From NCBI GenBank assembly GCA_964016985.1, contig OZ024824.1, forward strand, positions 48,401,587-48,465,586: DNA of 64,000 nucleotides, given 5' to 3'. A program made the position numbers and the translations under genes. The notes below the pieces were generated by a model. It was given only the letters and a program-made list of their open reading frames with translations, searched no databases and had not been told where the DNA came from. This document shows positions 12,925 through 25,020 of this stretch, piece after piece. This DNA is from Anodontia alba (taxonomy: Eukaryota; Mollusca; Bivalvia; Lucinida; Lucinidae). The first letter of the stretch is position 1; the number at the start of each line of letters is the position of its first letter.

Positions 12925-13110
12925 GCACAAACTCGACCAGACTATACTGGCCCAATATTAGGTCCAAAGATGGCAGAGAAACAAGACTATGAATTTAGTG
13001 AGGAGCAACTTCGTGAAAGTCAAAATGCCGTTAGCCTACAGTATGGATCTAACAAAGGAGCAACACAAACCGGTATGAGCATGGGAAAACAGAGAATGAT
13101 ATACGACTAA
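12925..13110 (+). CDS. calponin/transgelin-like protein, terminal exon with CLIK repeat
   Basis: Terminal coding exon: 61 residues then TAA. It starts after acceptor TTTGCAG and opens with AQTRPDYTGPILGPKMAEK, the usual linker after a CH domain in this family. It then has FSEEQLRESQ and a single calponin-like (CLIK) repeat, LQYGSNKGATQTGMSMGKQR. A single C-terminal CLIK repeat fits transgelin/Mp20-type proteins better than multi-repeat calponins. The reading frame joins the exon at 2729-2933 without a shift. The open frame upstream of 12925 is intronic. Confidence 0.9.
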   Translation, partial: AQTRPDYTGPILGPKMAEKQDYEFSEEQLRESQNAVSLQYGSNKGATQTGMSMGKQRMIYD

Positions 13111-13698
13111 GAGACCACTGCTGTTTAAAATTCAAGATGGAGTGTCGCTTAAGACAATTATAAAAAAAATCATGCCAAGATAGACACACATGCTTTTTCA
13201 GCTACAACATACATGCCATATCCGGGAAATCAAATCTCAGATATTGGAAAATTAATTGTTTTCATGGCAAAATGTTTCCAAGTTTTTATCCAATCACTGC
13301 ATTTGCTGTAGAAGGTTTTATATCATTTAGGGTTATGTTTGTGATCCGCCGGAAGGTATACAAAACAGCAAAAAAGAAATTTTCTGTGTCCGCCGGAATG
13401 ACAGTGCTAACCGTTACATTACTTGAGCTCATGTTTGACTGCAATTTAGTGCTGGTACCGATAAAGGCAGAAAAGATTTAACATCCTAGTTTTGAGGCAA
13501 ACAGAATCCCTTTTATGTAGATTCAATATTTTCATCTTGTATTTTACTTTATCACATGACCGTCAAGTTATTTAGTAAAATAACCCATGTCATAAAAATC
13601 ATATAACCACACGTGTAATAACACCTGCAAGGCTTCCCATTGGTTAACCTAATTACCCTCATTAATATTCGTCTTGCTCCGCTAATTGATAGCAACCA
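13111..13698. other. 3' UTR or intergenic spacer
   Basis: Follows the calponin-like stop codon. I did not find a clear AATAAA close behind it. ATTGGTTAAC, a CCAAT-type word on the minus strand, lies near 13640 before the next ATG. Otherwise nothing stands out. Confidence 0.4.
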
Positions 13699-13699
13699 A

Positions 13700-13819
13700 G
13701 ATGGCGTCCGCATTTGCCGATACAACTTTTACTGTTGAAACAGATCCTGCCTTCAATTTTGAGACGAACGATAAAGTTCAGATCGATGGAGATGGAAGAC
13801 ACAACACAATCACAGTGTG
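13700..13819 (+). CDS. short ATG-initiated ORF, possible first exon
   Basis: A 39-residue frame starts in a good context (CCAAGATGGCG) and runs to TGA. Composition is protein-like and acidic (FTVETDPAFNFETNDKVQ.., then DGDGRHNT). If it is a first exon, the only possible donor near the end is a weak GTGTGA inside the last codons. I recognise no family and could not place a second exon. Caution: AAGATGGCG also occurs in the repeat arrays. Confidence 0.3.
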
Positions 13820-14814
13820 AATAATACGGCTACCAGAAATATTCATGGTGGTTTAAATTCGACCTTTTCCGGCAACATATTTGGAGGTACTTTCATTGTT
13901 GTCAAACAGTCAATGTTTCTCTCCTCCAAAAAACATTGGCGGCTAACATGACCCTGACCAATGACATTTAAACACGACAGCAGACTGTGGGGGATTTCCC
14001 TACTGATTCTCAGTGACGTATTGACTCGCTGAATGACGTTGTTCAATGGAATGTTTAGTTTTGAATTGATTTATTCAAATTCAATATTTATTAGCTCAAA
14101 TAAAAATTGTCATTATTTTCTACAGTTTAACGAAGTAACAAACGGCATATTCATCTTGTTTCTAGTTATTTTCGGCACTTATCAAATAATATGCGAACTA
14201 TTTTTATTGCTAGTACTACTGAATCCTTGGTAGTGAGTTGTTCCGCTTAACTATGGAAGGCCGTTAGCTTAATATATTTTGTGCATTTTTTGTCATCGAA
14301 AGAGCCATGGCTCGTAAATACCGAAATTACCCAAATTCGTTTCATAAATTTCATATTAAATGGCCACTCATGTGATTTACTTCAATGGCACTTTGAATGG
14401 TACGATCAGAACCGACATCGCCTTGTTACTGTTTCAATGTTCCCTAAATAAACCACCAAAAGGAAAACAATCGGAGTAGAATTATCCCGTACTGCATGGC
14501 ATGTATGTTGCTATAGTCTGTAACGCAAGACAGTTTTTTTTTCATCTCGATTATATGGTGTGTATTTTGAATTCTAGTGGCGTATTTCCCATGAGCGTTT
14601 AATTTCATTTCAATTTGGTAGGTTGTATTGCTTCAGCAAATATACCAAATAAAAGGCAATAATTGTACAGTTTAAGAATAGATTGAGAAAAAAACATATA
14701 GAAAATATTCGTGTATTTCTCGCTTATTGTTACTCTGACATTGCAAAACCAGAGAAAATGCCTAACATGAATTAGAAAAAAGGTCTGATGATATCACGCC
14801 TTCTACATTTGTTT
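13820..14814. other. A/T-rich spacer
   Basis: No exon, repeat unit or RNA gene recognised. Confidence 0.5.
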
Positions 14815-17262
14815 TTAGCTGGAGCTTTTTTCCAGGTAAGCTTATGCAATGGCCTGTTGTCCGTCGTCCGTCCGTCCGTCGTTAGCTTTTCACATTTTCG
14901 ACATCTCCTCCAGAACCATATGTTGGATTGAGGTGAAACTTAGTAGGAGGCATTGTGGCAACATGGAGATTCAGAATTGCTAAAATCATTCCGTTCCGAT
15001 ATCCAAAATGGTCGCCATTGGCGGCCATCTTGAAATTCTTCAAACGACATCTCCTCCCAAACCCTAAGTCCGATTCAGCTGAAACTTGATAGGAGATATC
15101 AAAGTGACACAATGATTCAAAATTGCTAAAATCGTTCCGTTCCGATATCCAAGATGGCCGCCAGGGCGGCCATATTGAAATTTCTTCAAATGACATCTCC
15201 TCCTAAACCCTAAGTCTGATTGAGCTGAAACTTGATGGGAGGCATCACAGTGACACAGAGATTAAAAATTGCTGAAATCGTTCCGTTCTGATATCCAAGA
15301 TGGCCGTCCTGAAATTCTTCAAACGACATCTCCTCCTAAGCCCTAAGTCCGATCGAGCTGAAACTTGATGGGAGGCATCACAGTGACACAAAGATTCAGA
15401 ATTGCTAAAATCGTTCCATTCCGATATCCAAGATGGCGGCCATCTTGAAATTCTTCAAACGACATCTCTTCCGAAACCGTAAGTCACATTGAATCAAAAC
15501 GTGATGGGAGGCATCACAGTGACAGTTGTCAGAGATTCAGAATTGCTAAAATTGTTCCGTTCCGATATCCAAGATGACCGCAAAGTCTTCAAACGATATC
15601 TCCTCCAAAACCATAAGTCAGATTGAGCCGAAACTTGATGGGAGACATCGGAGCGACATAGAGATTCAGAATTGCTAAGACTGTTCCGTTCCGATATCCA
15701 TGGCGGCCATCTTGAAATTATTCAAACGACATCTCCCCAAAGCGTAAGTTGGATGGAGCCAAAACTTGATGGGATGCATAACAATGACACAGAGATTCAG
15801 AATTGCTAAAATTGTTCCGTCCCAATATCAAAGATGGCCGCCACGGCGGCCAACTTGAAATTCTTCAAACGATATCTCCTCCAAAACCATGTCAGATTGA
15901 GCCGAAACTTTATGGGAGGCATCGGAGCGACATAGAGATTCAGAATTGCTAAGATTGTTCCGTTCCGATATGAAAGATGGCCGCCACGGAATTCGTCAAA
16001 CGACATCTCCTCCCAAACTGAGTTGGATTGAGCCTAAACGATGGGAAGCATCACAGTGACACAGAGATTCAGAATTGCTAAAATCCTTTCGTTCAGATAT
16101 CTAAGATGGCCGCCATGGCGGCCATCTTGAAATTCTTCAAACGACATCTAATCCCAAACAATAAGTCAGATTGAGCTGAAACTTGATGGGATGGTTTGGA
16201 GAGTTATAGAGACTCAGAATTGCTAAAATCGTTCTTTTCCCATATCCAAGATGGCGGTCATCTTGAAATACTTCAAACGACATCTCCTCCCAAGCCGTAA
16301 GTGGGATTGAGCCAAAACTCGATGGGAGGCATTGAAGCAACATAAAGATTCAGAATTGCTAAAGTTGTACCGTTCCGATATCCAAGATGGCCACCATGGA
16401 CGCCATCATGAAATTCTTCAAATAACATCTCCTCCCAAACCATGAGCCAAAACTTGATGGGAAGCATCACAGTGACACAGAGATTCAGAATTGCTAAAAT
16501 CCTTCCGTTCAGATATCCAAGATGGCCGGCATGACGGCCATCTTTAAATTCTTCAAACGACATCTCCTCCCACACCCTAGCTCCGATTGAGTCAAAACTT
16601 GATTGGAGGCATCAAAGTGACATAGAGATTCAGAATTGCTAAAATTGTCAGCCTTCTTGAAAATCTTCGAACAACATCTCCTCCGGCTATCTTGTAAGTC
16701 TTCAATTGTTATCTGCTCCCGAACAGTAAGTTGGATGGAGGGGAAACTTGGTGGAAGGCATCGGATCAGCATGGAGATTTATAATTGCTAAAATAATTCC
16801 GTTCTGATATCCAAGATGGCCACCATGGCAGCCATCTTGAAAATCTTGAAATCATATCTGCTACCGAAGGGTAAGTATGATTGAGCTTAAACATGATGGG
16901 AGGCATTGAGGTGATATGGAAATTCAGAATTGCTAAAATCCTTCTGTTCCAATGTCCAAGATGGCCGCCATCTTGAAATTCTTCAAATCACATCCCCTCC
17001 TAAACAGTAAGTCAGGTTGAGCCGAAAATTGATGGGAGGCATCGGGGTGAAATGGAGATTCAGAAATGCTGAATTACTTAGTTCCAGTATCCAAGATGAC
17101 GGCCATGGTGGCAATCTTGAAACTCTTCAAACAACATCAGATTCTGAATTGCTAAAGGCCAAGATGGTCACCATGGCACAATGTAACATATCATGATCAT
17201 GATCAATGTAACATATCATGACCAGGTGAGCGATTTCTGGCCCACTTGGGCCTCTAGTTGTT
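14815..17262 (+). repeat. bivalve-type repeat array 3 (units of about 140 bp)
   Basis: Head near 14815-14885 with CCGTCGTCCGTCCGTCC. About 17 degenerate units of 130-145 bp contain ACGACATCTCCTCC, GAAACTTGATGGGAGGCAT, GAGATTCAGAATTGCTAAAA and CCGATATCCAAGATGGC. Tail at 17224-17262: GGTGAGCGATTTCTGGCCC then GGGCCTCTAGTTG. Many units carry AAGATGGC and GCCATCTT as inverted pairs. ORFs on the minus strand (rich in EFQDGR and GYRNG) are translations of the repeat and not a gene. Confidence 0.8.
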
Positions 17263-17790
17263 TGTTGCAGCCTTGCAGCTTGGTATATTAGACAGCATGA
17301 TTGGACAACACGGTATAAACCAGAACAGCAGATCAGTTAGTGCTTCGAGCAGTCTTATTATTATTACAACTATTAGCTTCAAAGAAATACGAAAGGCTTG
17401 ATTTGTATTTAAGTGAACATAAGATGTTGCTTATATTTGATTTGCTTTTATATTTTTATTTTTATTTTTGCTACAGTATACAAAGGATGACTTATCTTAT
17501 GTTTAGATGGTTTTGCATATTCAATTGACAGTACGTTCTACTTATTTCTATTTTATATTACAACTGAGAACTATATATAAGAAGGAAAGTTTCAATAAAC
17601 AACAAGGCCTAAACAATGGGTTTAAGGGGAAAACCTACATCCATGGTATATCTCTAGTACCAATAAATGGCACAGATTTAGCATTTCTGCATAAATGAGT
17701 AGAAGTTCTCGTTTTTGTAAACACACATACTTTAATTATGATAGTTCTTTTTTAAAAAAAAAGGTACATTTAGGAAAAAGCCTGTGATGC
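17263..17790. other. spacer with a weak coding-like frame
   Basis: A helical-looking frame (LVLRAVLLLLQLLASKKYER) runs from about 17325 to 17440, but its splice sites are weak and it is not supported further. Confidence 0.25.
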
Positions 17791-18076
17791 AGAGGCCGTA
17801 CTGGTTTACTGCGAGAGATCTTCATAGCTTTTTGATAACAATGATATACAAACTGAATGGCTTTACCATGATAAAATTATTATTGATGCAATTTTATTTT
17901 AATCTTAAATTCTTCAAAGATTTTACAGTGCTGTTCTTTTTATTTAAACATTCTATTATAGCAAGTCTAAAATGAATCACTTTACAAAGTATAGGAAGAG
18001 CTATTCCAGTCATTCTGATGTCGGCGTCATGGGGAGTTATTGGAGTCTTTGGCTGAAGTTATCTAAAGTCTTATAC

Positions 18077-18197
18077 CTAAAATATGACCAGATGGATGAA
18101 CGAAAAACTTGCATTGATGTTACGTACTTGTCAAAAGTTTCATCCAGTATAAACCCGTCTTCATGCTCAACACACTCCTCAAACCATTGGCTGAACT
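18077..18197 (-). CDS. candidate internal exon, product unknown
   Basis: On the minus strand an open stretch reads FSQWFEECVEHEDGFILDET and continues about 18 residues to a strong donor (TTTTAG then GTATAAG). The acceptor is poorer (..GACACCAAG). It leaves at phase 2, which matches a candidate acceptor near 17811 (CTCTCGCAG) opening a KPVRPLHHR frame. I do not recognise the protein. Confidence 0.3.
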
Positions 18198-18481
18198 TGG
18201 TGTCAATATTACAAACGTAGAAATTTTACATTAAATATTTGTATTATTAAAGTTCTTAACCACCAATATCTCTTCAATGACTGAATGAATTAAGCTAATA
18301 CTTGGATGAATGTAGACACAGGTCCACAATTTTATTCATTTAACATCTTCATGATATTGAGGTTAAGGTAGCAGACTTCGAAATTTGAATTAAACTCTAT
18401 CGTTGAAGTCTTCAATATGCCTATATCTCCGACCGTCTGTACGTTTTAATTTGGTATTTAAATTAATGTTAGATACTGGTA

Positions 18482-18701
18482 TCAAGTTTTATTCAATATA
18501 AGTTGACCCATCTTAGTGTCTGGGGTCAAGATCACGGGCTCAGCGTAAATTAATATTAAAACTGTTTCGTAAAGCATGATTGTACCACTGATAATTTGGG
18601 CTGCGTTCAGATATTGAGAGCTTTCGGGCATGTCTGAACCTTTCTTCACAATCTCGTATTCTGCATCATCTGAATGTGAACCAGTCTCAGTTGATGTAAA
18701 A
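18482..18701 (-). CDS. candidate terminal exon, product unknown
   Basis: An acceptor with a strong pyrimidine tract (GGCTTCTCTCCAG, AG at 18702-18703) opens a 73-codon frame on the minus strand ending in TGA at 18482-18484. It starts polar and acidic (HSDDAEYEIVKKGSD) and then has a hydrophobic stretch (IISGTIMLYETVLILIYAEP), possibly one membrane segment. A minus-strand ATG in good context near 18850 (AGAATGGCGGCC) could be its first exon, but the linking donor would be weak. Not recognised. Confidence 0.35.
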
Positions 18702-18834
18702 CTGGAGAGAAGCCGTTAATCCAGTTGACGAGAACTGACACCAGATCGAATAAATTGTATCAATAATTATCTGTTTTATCAATGCAGTAAACATTTACAC
18801 ATTTGCGGAACAAACAAGCATGCATAAAGTTCAG

Positions 18835-19020
18835 TCGCATAGGCCGCCATTCTAGTTGCGCTAAAAGCTAGCTCTAGGACTCAGTCGCTATCGCCCGCCC
18901 AAAACGGTCACAACAGAACAGATACGTATTTTGTAAACGTCCGCGAACCTTCGCGGTGTTCTGCTTTACCAAATGCAGCACTGGTATTCGGGCGAGCTGT
19001 ACTGCCATACGAATCTATTG
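18835..19020 (-). promoter_or_regulatory. CpG-richer patch with candidate translation start
   Basis: Locally higher CpG content than the A/T-rich surroundings, plus AGAATGGCGGCC on the minus strand near 18850. It could be the 5' end of the transcription unit with exons near 18.5 and 18.1 kb. This is inferred from composition and context only. Confidence 0.25.
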
Positions 19021-19788
19021 TTTGAACAGCGGTATTTTGTAAAGTTTTACAAGATTTGGAGTCTTATTGTTATATGTTACTTATGATTGTTTTTCTTTTG
19101 TAGCAGTATCAAGATATACGTTCTCATACTCTAGTCATGCATATAATCTCATTTTTTTTCATTTACATTATTTACTTGTTGGAAATATATTTAGATTAAA
19201 TTTGATTATATATGTCTAGTTTACTCATTACTTCCTTTCATGTTCAATAAAACAAAACTTGGACAAGAGGCACTGTACGTGTGCTTTACCTATCGTCAGG
19301 TACATGAATATAAAATACAAAGATTATTACCACCAAGTTTAATTTAAATTGCTTCAGTAAATATGGAAAAATTGTCATATAACTAGTTTCCAAAATATAT
19401 CTATAGAATCTTTATGCTACCACAGTAGCCATTTAAAATGTCCCATTAATATACACAACAACTAAAGGAAGTACACATTTAACTTTAACAAGTGTTCATA
19501 TGAAATCGTGTGTTGAAAATTCAACAATCAAAACTTCCAGCGCAATAAAACATTTGATGCAAATGTGCCAAGTATACACATGCGCGGTGAATACATAACT
19601 CCACCCTGCAAACACGGCCATCCGCCATAAGATCCATCTGTTTTACATCATAGTGTGATTTATAAATGCGTGCTTAGTATTGTGTGTTTGTCCTGTGTGC
19701 AAACATATCAATATACTTGCACGCGAACACAAAAATCTGCACTTTCACGCCATAATAAGTGGAGTACCGGAACAGGACAACGAAAACT

Positions 19789-19856
19789 TTTGACATGTGA
19801 TTGTTCTTTGAGCTGAATTAGGTTTGACATGTGATTGTTCTTTGAGCTGAATTAGG
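19789..19856. repeat. 34-bp tandem duplication
   Basis: TTTGACATGTGATTGTTC.. is present twice back to back (starts 19789 and 19823) without differences. The rest of 19030-20110 shows no recognised gene or element. Confidence 0.9.
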
Positions 19857-20117
19857 TTTTATATAAAAAAAAAATAATACTTTCTGGTACTCATTATTGT
19901 TCGGATGACTCTGACATATTGGCTATACAGGATTTTTAATAAACACAGCAAAATTACCTCTTCAAAAGTGGTGTTAACGTTTTTCAACATCGCTGGCTGA
20001 AGTGTATAGATACAGAAAGGGACTTTATAAAAAAAAAAAAAAATTTTGAGAATTTCTTGAAATAAAAAGCTCAGAACTATTCAATCACACCTCGAAAGTA
20101 GCTTTTAGAAAATTAAC

Positions 20118-22475
20118 CTAATGAAAGCAAGAGGCCTATGAGCATGACTCGCTCAGCCGAGTGAAACAAAAATTACACATCTGTAGCTGTCATTACATAT
20201 CTGTAGATATCATGCAGCAGTTTTCAAATATTGCTGGAACATCCTTTCAAAGGTCAACCTGAGATCATTATTTGAACAAACTTGGCAAATCGCAAATCAG
20301 CCTCAAAGCCTTCTTACATCTGAAAAAGAAGTATAAGTGTTTTTTACCATATAAGAGTGTGACCATCTTGTTCAGTGAAGTTTGGCCATTTGAGCGAATC
20401 CCCTATCCGCCTTTGACAGAAGGCTCCACATGAAATTTGGTGAAGATTGGTCCAACAGTCTCGAAGAACGGTCACTTAACGATATGATGGTTTTTATGCA
20501 TGTATTTAGCACAAAGAGAGATAAGAGCCGGGGGGTGTGTGTCGTGGGCGGGTGGGGGGAGGGAATATTGATTGTAATTGAAGAGATTTGCTGTTTCAAT
20601 CATTACGAGAGTGTTCAAAAATAACGTGGACTTTTGCTCTGGCGCGGAATACTTTAGACACAGCCAAAACATTATATAACAAGGAATCGCTATCTTTCGT
20701 CTATAACCATGGAACATTTCAAACACCTAGCACATGACACCAATGAACGGCTGACCGATGGACTTTCTTTAGTTTTCCACATCACTTCAAATGTTTGCGT
20801 TGGTGTTTTCCCGATATTTCTACAAAATTGTATGATCGCCCGCACTTTCGTTCGCTCTGTTGACGCCATATTGCGTAAGACCCTTGTCTTGTTCAAATCT
20901 TTTTTATTTCCGCCTCAAACGTCGCAATGATGTCAAAATTATGCGACAAGTCCGTTGCGACGTCGCGTAATTTCAAGCTGATTTTCAAGCTATAAATGCG
21001 TTTACTTGAATGTGTATTGCTGAATCTGACAGCAAAATAGGACATGCTCCGAGGACGCGTTACCATGGTAATTCAAACGTCGCGTGCATGTTATTCGTGA
21101 ATATATTCCATCTGAATTTCCAAAATGCAATTAGCACGAGTGTAGCAAATTATGATGATATCATTTCTATTAATGTAGCTCAAATACTAACTGAGTGAGA
21201 ACAAAAGTCTATGTTATTTTTGAACAACTCTCGTATTGTACGTTTAAAACATTAGTCTTAAATACATTTTGAGAAAAAATGATTTTTCAACACTTTTCAT
21301 AAACACATGTATCGGGAAGCAAATTTGACATTGCCATAAAAAGGCCAAAGGTCAACTTAGGATCATCATTGGAATAAATTTGGTACAACTCGTGTCCCTG
21401 ATGCTTGATACCAATGTTTAGCCTTAAAGGAAAACACACGGTAAGTGATAAGCGTATAAGAAAATAAAGAATCAATTGAGCTGAGCAGTTTGGTGAAAAT
21501 TTACGAAAATTGGTCAGCTAAGCTATTGCTAGCTATATGTAAGCTTTTGTTGAAGATCTAAAAATGGTATCCAAGTAGTCACCATTTTTGTGAGTAAGTA
21601 ACGTTATAACCATCTAATTAAAAATGCACAAATTAAATAAATAGCGCCTAAAACAACAAGTTGTTGCTGTTTACTTGTAAATATGTTCAGCTGCATATAA
21701 GCTATCAGTTAGCTAACATAAGCAGTATATTCCAGTCAACAGGCAGATTTTATTTGTGTCTTACAAAAACTAAATATCTAATTAAATATTCAAAATGGCG
21801 GCGCCCATGCTCACTGTAGTAAAATATTCTGTCTTACTTCTTACCTGATTTTGATTAAATTTGCGCCAAAATGCTTGTTTTCTAAAGTTGCATATTTTCA
21901 GGAAAACATTGCATATAGCGTGTATTTTCCTTTAACGTTTTCTTGGTTCTGGATGAGATATCAAGTGTTGTTTTTTTACCATATATGGCAGTCATCTTGA
22001 CAATGTAAAGAAACTCCCAATCCAATTTCGACAGAAGGCTTGAAATTAAAATTTGGTGAACACGGTTTTAAAAGAGAATGCATTTGAAGATTCCGTGATA
22101 TACAGTTTAAAAAAATGATGTTTCAACATTGTCCCCATACAAATGTCACCTTTGACTTTGCCGTAACAAATGCAAAAGTTGACAGAACCAAGATTTTAGT
22201 AAATTTGTTTGATCTCACATTCCCGATGCTATATGATTCAGCACAAAAATATTCTTGGTTTTATAGTAGGTTGTTTAAGATTATTATCACAAATGAGTAC
22301 GACGGGCCGACGACCATTTTTGCAATCGTTTGTTCCACCGACCCAAGGAAGTTCCACATCAAATTTGATAAACAAAAATGGCCAAGATCCTTCACAGAAG
22401 AAGTTGTTTAAAAGGTGAACAGGCAACGGATGAAAAAGTGATCGAAGAGCTTATCACTAGCCTTCAGCTAAGGTA
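20118..22475 (-). repeat. bivalve-type repeat copy on minus strand, interrupted
   Basis: Read on the minus strand, the head lies near 22475-22420 (TTAGCTGAAGGCTAG, AAGCTCTTCGATCAC) and the tail at 20158-20118 (CTGAGCGAGTCATGC..GGCCTCTTGCTT). Remnants of array-2-type core units lie between, such as GACAGAAGGCT..AAATTTGGTGAA. The copy is split by the mariner insertion at 20606-21233. The 98-codon plus-strand ORF near 22115-22411 is repeat-derived. Confidence 0.65.
20606..21233 (-). mobile_element. internally deleted mariner-like element
   Basis: Terminal inverted repeats of about 30 bp begin CGAGAGTGTTCAAAAATAAC at 20606. The matching inverted end is CAAAAGTCTATGTTATTTTT..CTCTCG at 21202-21233. 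TA dinucleotides flank both ends (20604-20605, 21234-21235), the usual mariner target. On the minus strand from 20896 the frame resembles the N-terminal helix-turn-helix of a mariner transposase (VRAIIQFCRNIGKTPTQTFE) and then breaks. No DDD/DDE catalytic region remains in the 628 bp, so mobility would need a transposase from elsewhere. Confidence 0.85.
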
Positions 22476-24860
22476 AGGTCAAAATAACAACTACATAATA
22501 CAAATAATAAATGATGTTACACAGGAAAGGTCACAATCACGGGGTGCATAGAATCGCGGAAAGCATAGACAGACAGAAAAGAAATGAAATACCGAAAAGT
22601 AGTATATTGTTGGGGTTGGATGCATGTAAATGATTGGAAAATGTTTATTGGAAAACGATTTTATTGTAGATGATAAATAATAATGTATTAGATTGTTTTT
22701 GTCTCAGGCTTAATATTGAAAACATTCTTCTCACAAAAATTAAAAATCTTTTCATCTTTTACCAAAAATCAGTTCAGGCATAGACAACATAATGCAACCT
22801 AGTTATTTAAGTGTATACTGATGTCAGATTGTATTTTCTCCACTTAGCTTATAAATGGAGAAGCATATACATTCTTCTGGCACAAATATTCAATCCATAT
22901 TCTGCTTTTTGTATCGGATAAAGGCTCTCGTTGAAGGCTAATAGATTTTGTGAAAAAATAAATCGCATGCACCCTAGGGATCTAAATCACATTAAGTATA
23001 TCTTCTTTATTTTATATTAAGGCGATAGTTTTGGATCATATGTAAGAAATGTGTTCTTTTATCCAAAACTTTATAAACAGACCAAACTGTTTCGAGAAAC
23101 TTACTCCAACTGCTGATATAGTGATTCTTCTCTGTTCTCCTTAATTTTGAAAGGATACATTTCAACATAATAGAATTTGTGGGTAAAATCGTGATTTTTA
23201 AAAAACACTCAAATTACGACGTAAAAAAAGGAAAAACAAATAGATTACTCGGAAAAATAATTTGACATATATAGTCTTTGATATCATGAAATACGTATAG
23301 TATGGTTTATGTTATATGTAAAAAAGGGTAAGAGAAAAGTCCAGGGAATGCCACAATCACAAACCGCAGCACTTCCCAGACAAGAAGAAGAGGAAACCGA
23401 CAAAACCAAACAAGCGCAAATCGAACAAACGTGCGAAAAGCACTAAGATTAGCTCTATGTTCCCCAAGCGAGGTAATCGCAATGCTAAAAGGACTGAAAA
23501 ACACAAGAACGAAATAACACAAGGTAAGACATAAAGCAAATCGCCTCGTAGAATGAACCACACAGCAACAAAGAGTAAGACTAACACCTCAGAACCTAAA
23601 TTTGACAAGAAATATGGCAGGGCTATTTACAGAAACATTGCGGTATACAGAAACATGTCACAGGGATTTAGGTCAGATTTTTTTAAACTATCCCTACTAA
23701 CAAACATGATCAGCTATTGACCTCATGGCCAAAAACAACTTTACTAGCTTAAAAGAATATTAATATAGGCAGATGTTATTTTATATAACAGTCAGTACCA
23801 GCCCAGGTCATGTATTTTTTTTAATCAGTCCTTCAATATCATTTCACTCATTTTGAGCCTATCCCATTTATCTGCAAACAGCTTAAGGATTAAATATTAG
23901 TAGGCCTCATATCAGGATCGGAAAATAGTGAGTAACCGCTTTGGCCCTTGGTAGTTTTGTTTGTATGGTTTCAGCCTAATACTAGAGCTGAGTTGTTTTA
24001 TCCTATCCTACTCCATCCTTCTGTACCGCACCCCTTTTTTCTAAAACACCTAATTATATCCTTCATATCAAACTTCTGTATCACTCTAACCTACCTTACT
24101 TAAGGTTCTATTATACCATTTGGTATTTTATAACTATTTTTGACCATCATATTGGAGAGAAAACTGAGGCAATTTGTGATCGAATTTGGGTTGTAGTACC
24201 TAGATATGATCATACCCTATCTCTTAATAACATAATTGCGAACATACAAAGTGGCACTGACAAAATGTTAATTTTAGAAAACTGATAAAAATTCAACAAT
24301 TCAGACCCTCCTCTCCCAATTGTAGTCGTCGTACAAGGTAACGAGGGCAGATTTTTCCAGATCCGAGGGATGAAATACCTAGATATCAATATTACACACC
24401 CAAAAATGCTTGTATAGATGCTTTTCTAGCTGTCGTCTAAAAGATCTTTTCAGAAAATTAAAAGGTGATATTTTATCCTTGAATCAAATGGCTAATAAGT
24501 TTTGTTCAAGAACCTTTTTGAATTGACCCTTTTCACCCAGTTTAATATCATGGTTGTATACACCGTTTATCCTGATGCAGTTAAGAACAGCTGTCAAATG
24601 TGCACCTGTCATTAGGGAGGAGAGTTTGCTACTTCGTTCTTGTGCCACGGCACTCAGTGCTGGTCCTTTTGTTTTTGACAAACGTGCCACAGCATGACAA
24701 AACCAAGAATATGACGCACGTACGCAGTAACGTCATCTTGAGCATCCCAGCATTCTGATCATGGCCTTCGCTACATGCGCTCAGTGGGTAGCTTAGGGAA
24801 CTTATGAAATAGCTATATGGCAACACCAACAAAATAACAATGCGCCCAGCAAAGATTCAA
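22476..24860. other. A/T-rich spacer
   Basis: Apart from the weak exon candidate near 23.4-23.5 kb I see no gene, RNA or defined repeat. Confidence 0.45.
23390..23523 (+). CDS. candidate exon encoding a very basic peptide
   Basis: An open frame of Lys/Arg-rich residues (PDKKKRKPTKPNKRKSNKRA..) runs into an excellent donor (CAAG then GTAAGAC, GT at 23524), phase 1. The acceptor is unclear, perhaps AAAAGTCCAG near 23355, so the start is uncertain. A-rich sequence favours Lys codons by chance, so evidence is thin. Rival minus-strand hydrophobic ORFs across the same bases are its mirror image. Confidence 0.25.
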
Positions 24861-25020
24861 ATCAGCCTGGGAATCCGGCCAGTCTGATCAGTTTTCGCTT
24901 CATGTGCTCAATGGCTATCTTAGGATCCACGGTTTCTTCACGCGGACAGCGAAGACTGATCAGACTGGGAGGATGCTCAGGCTTATCTGAGTTGGCTTTG
25001 CTAGGCACACAGTAATTTTG
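24860..25020. repeat. short palindromic element with AGTCTGATCAG motif
   Basis: CAGTCTGATCAGTTTTCGC and AGCGAAGACTGATCAGACTG are near-perfect inverted copies about 70 bp apart, able to form a hairpin. The same motif recurs at 48165-48222. It is MITE-like and has no coding capacity. Confidence 0.55.

Noticed and set aside
14882..16772. Several minus-strand ORFs with similar sequences
   Set aside because: They repeat with the 140-bp array unit and have no independent coding signal.
17325..17440. Leucine-rich plus-strand frame
   Set aside because: Splice sites weak and composition follows from TTA-rich sequence.
22115..22426. 98-codon plus-strand ORF
   Set aside because: Lies in a minus-oriented copy of the bivalve-type repeat; the similar blocks in array 2 carry no conserved frame.
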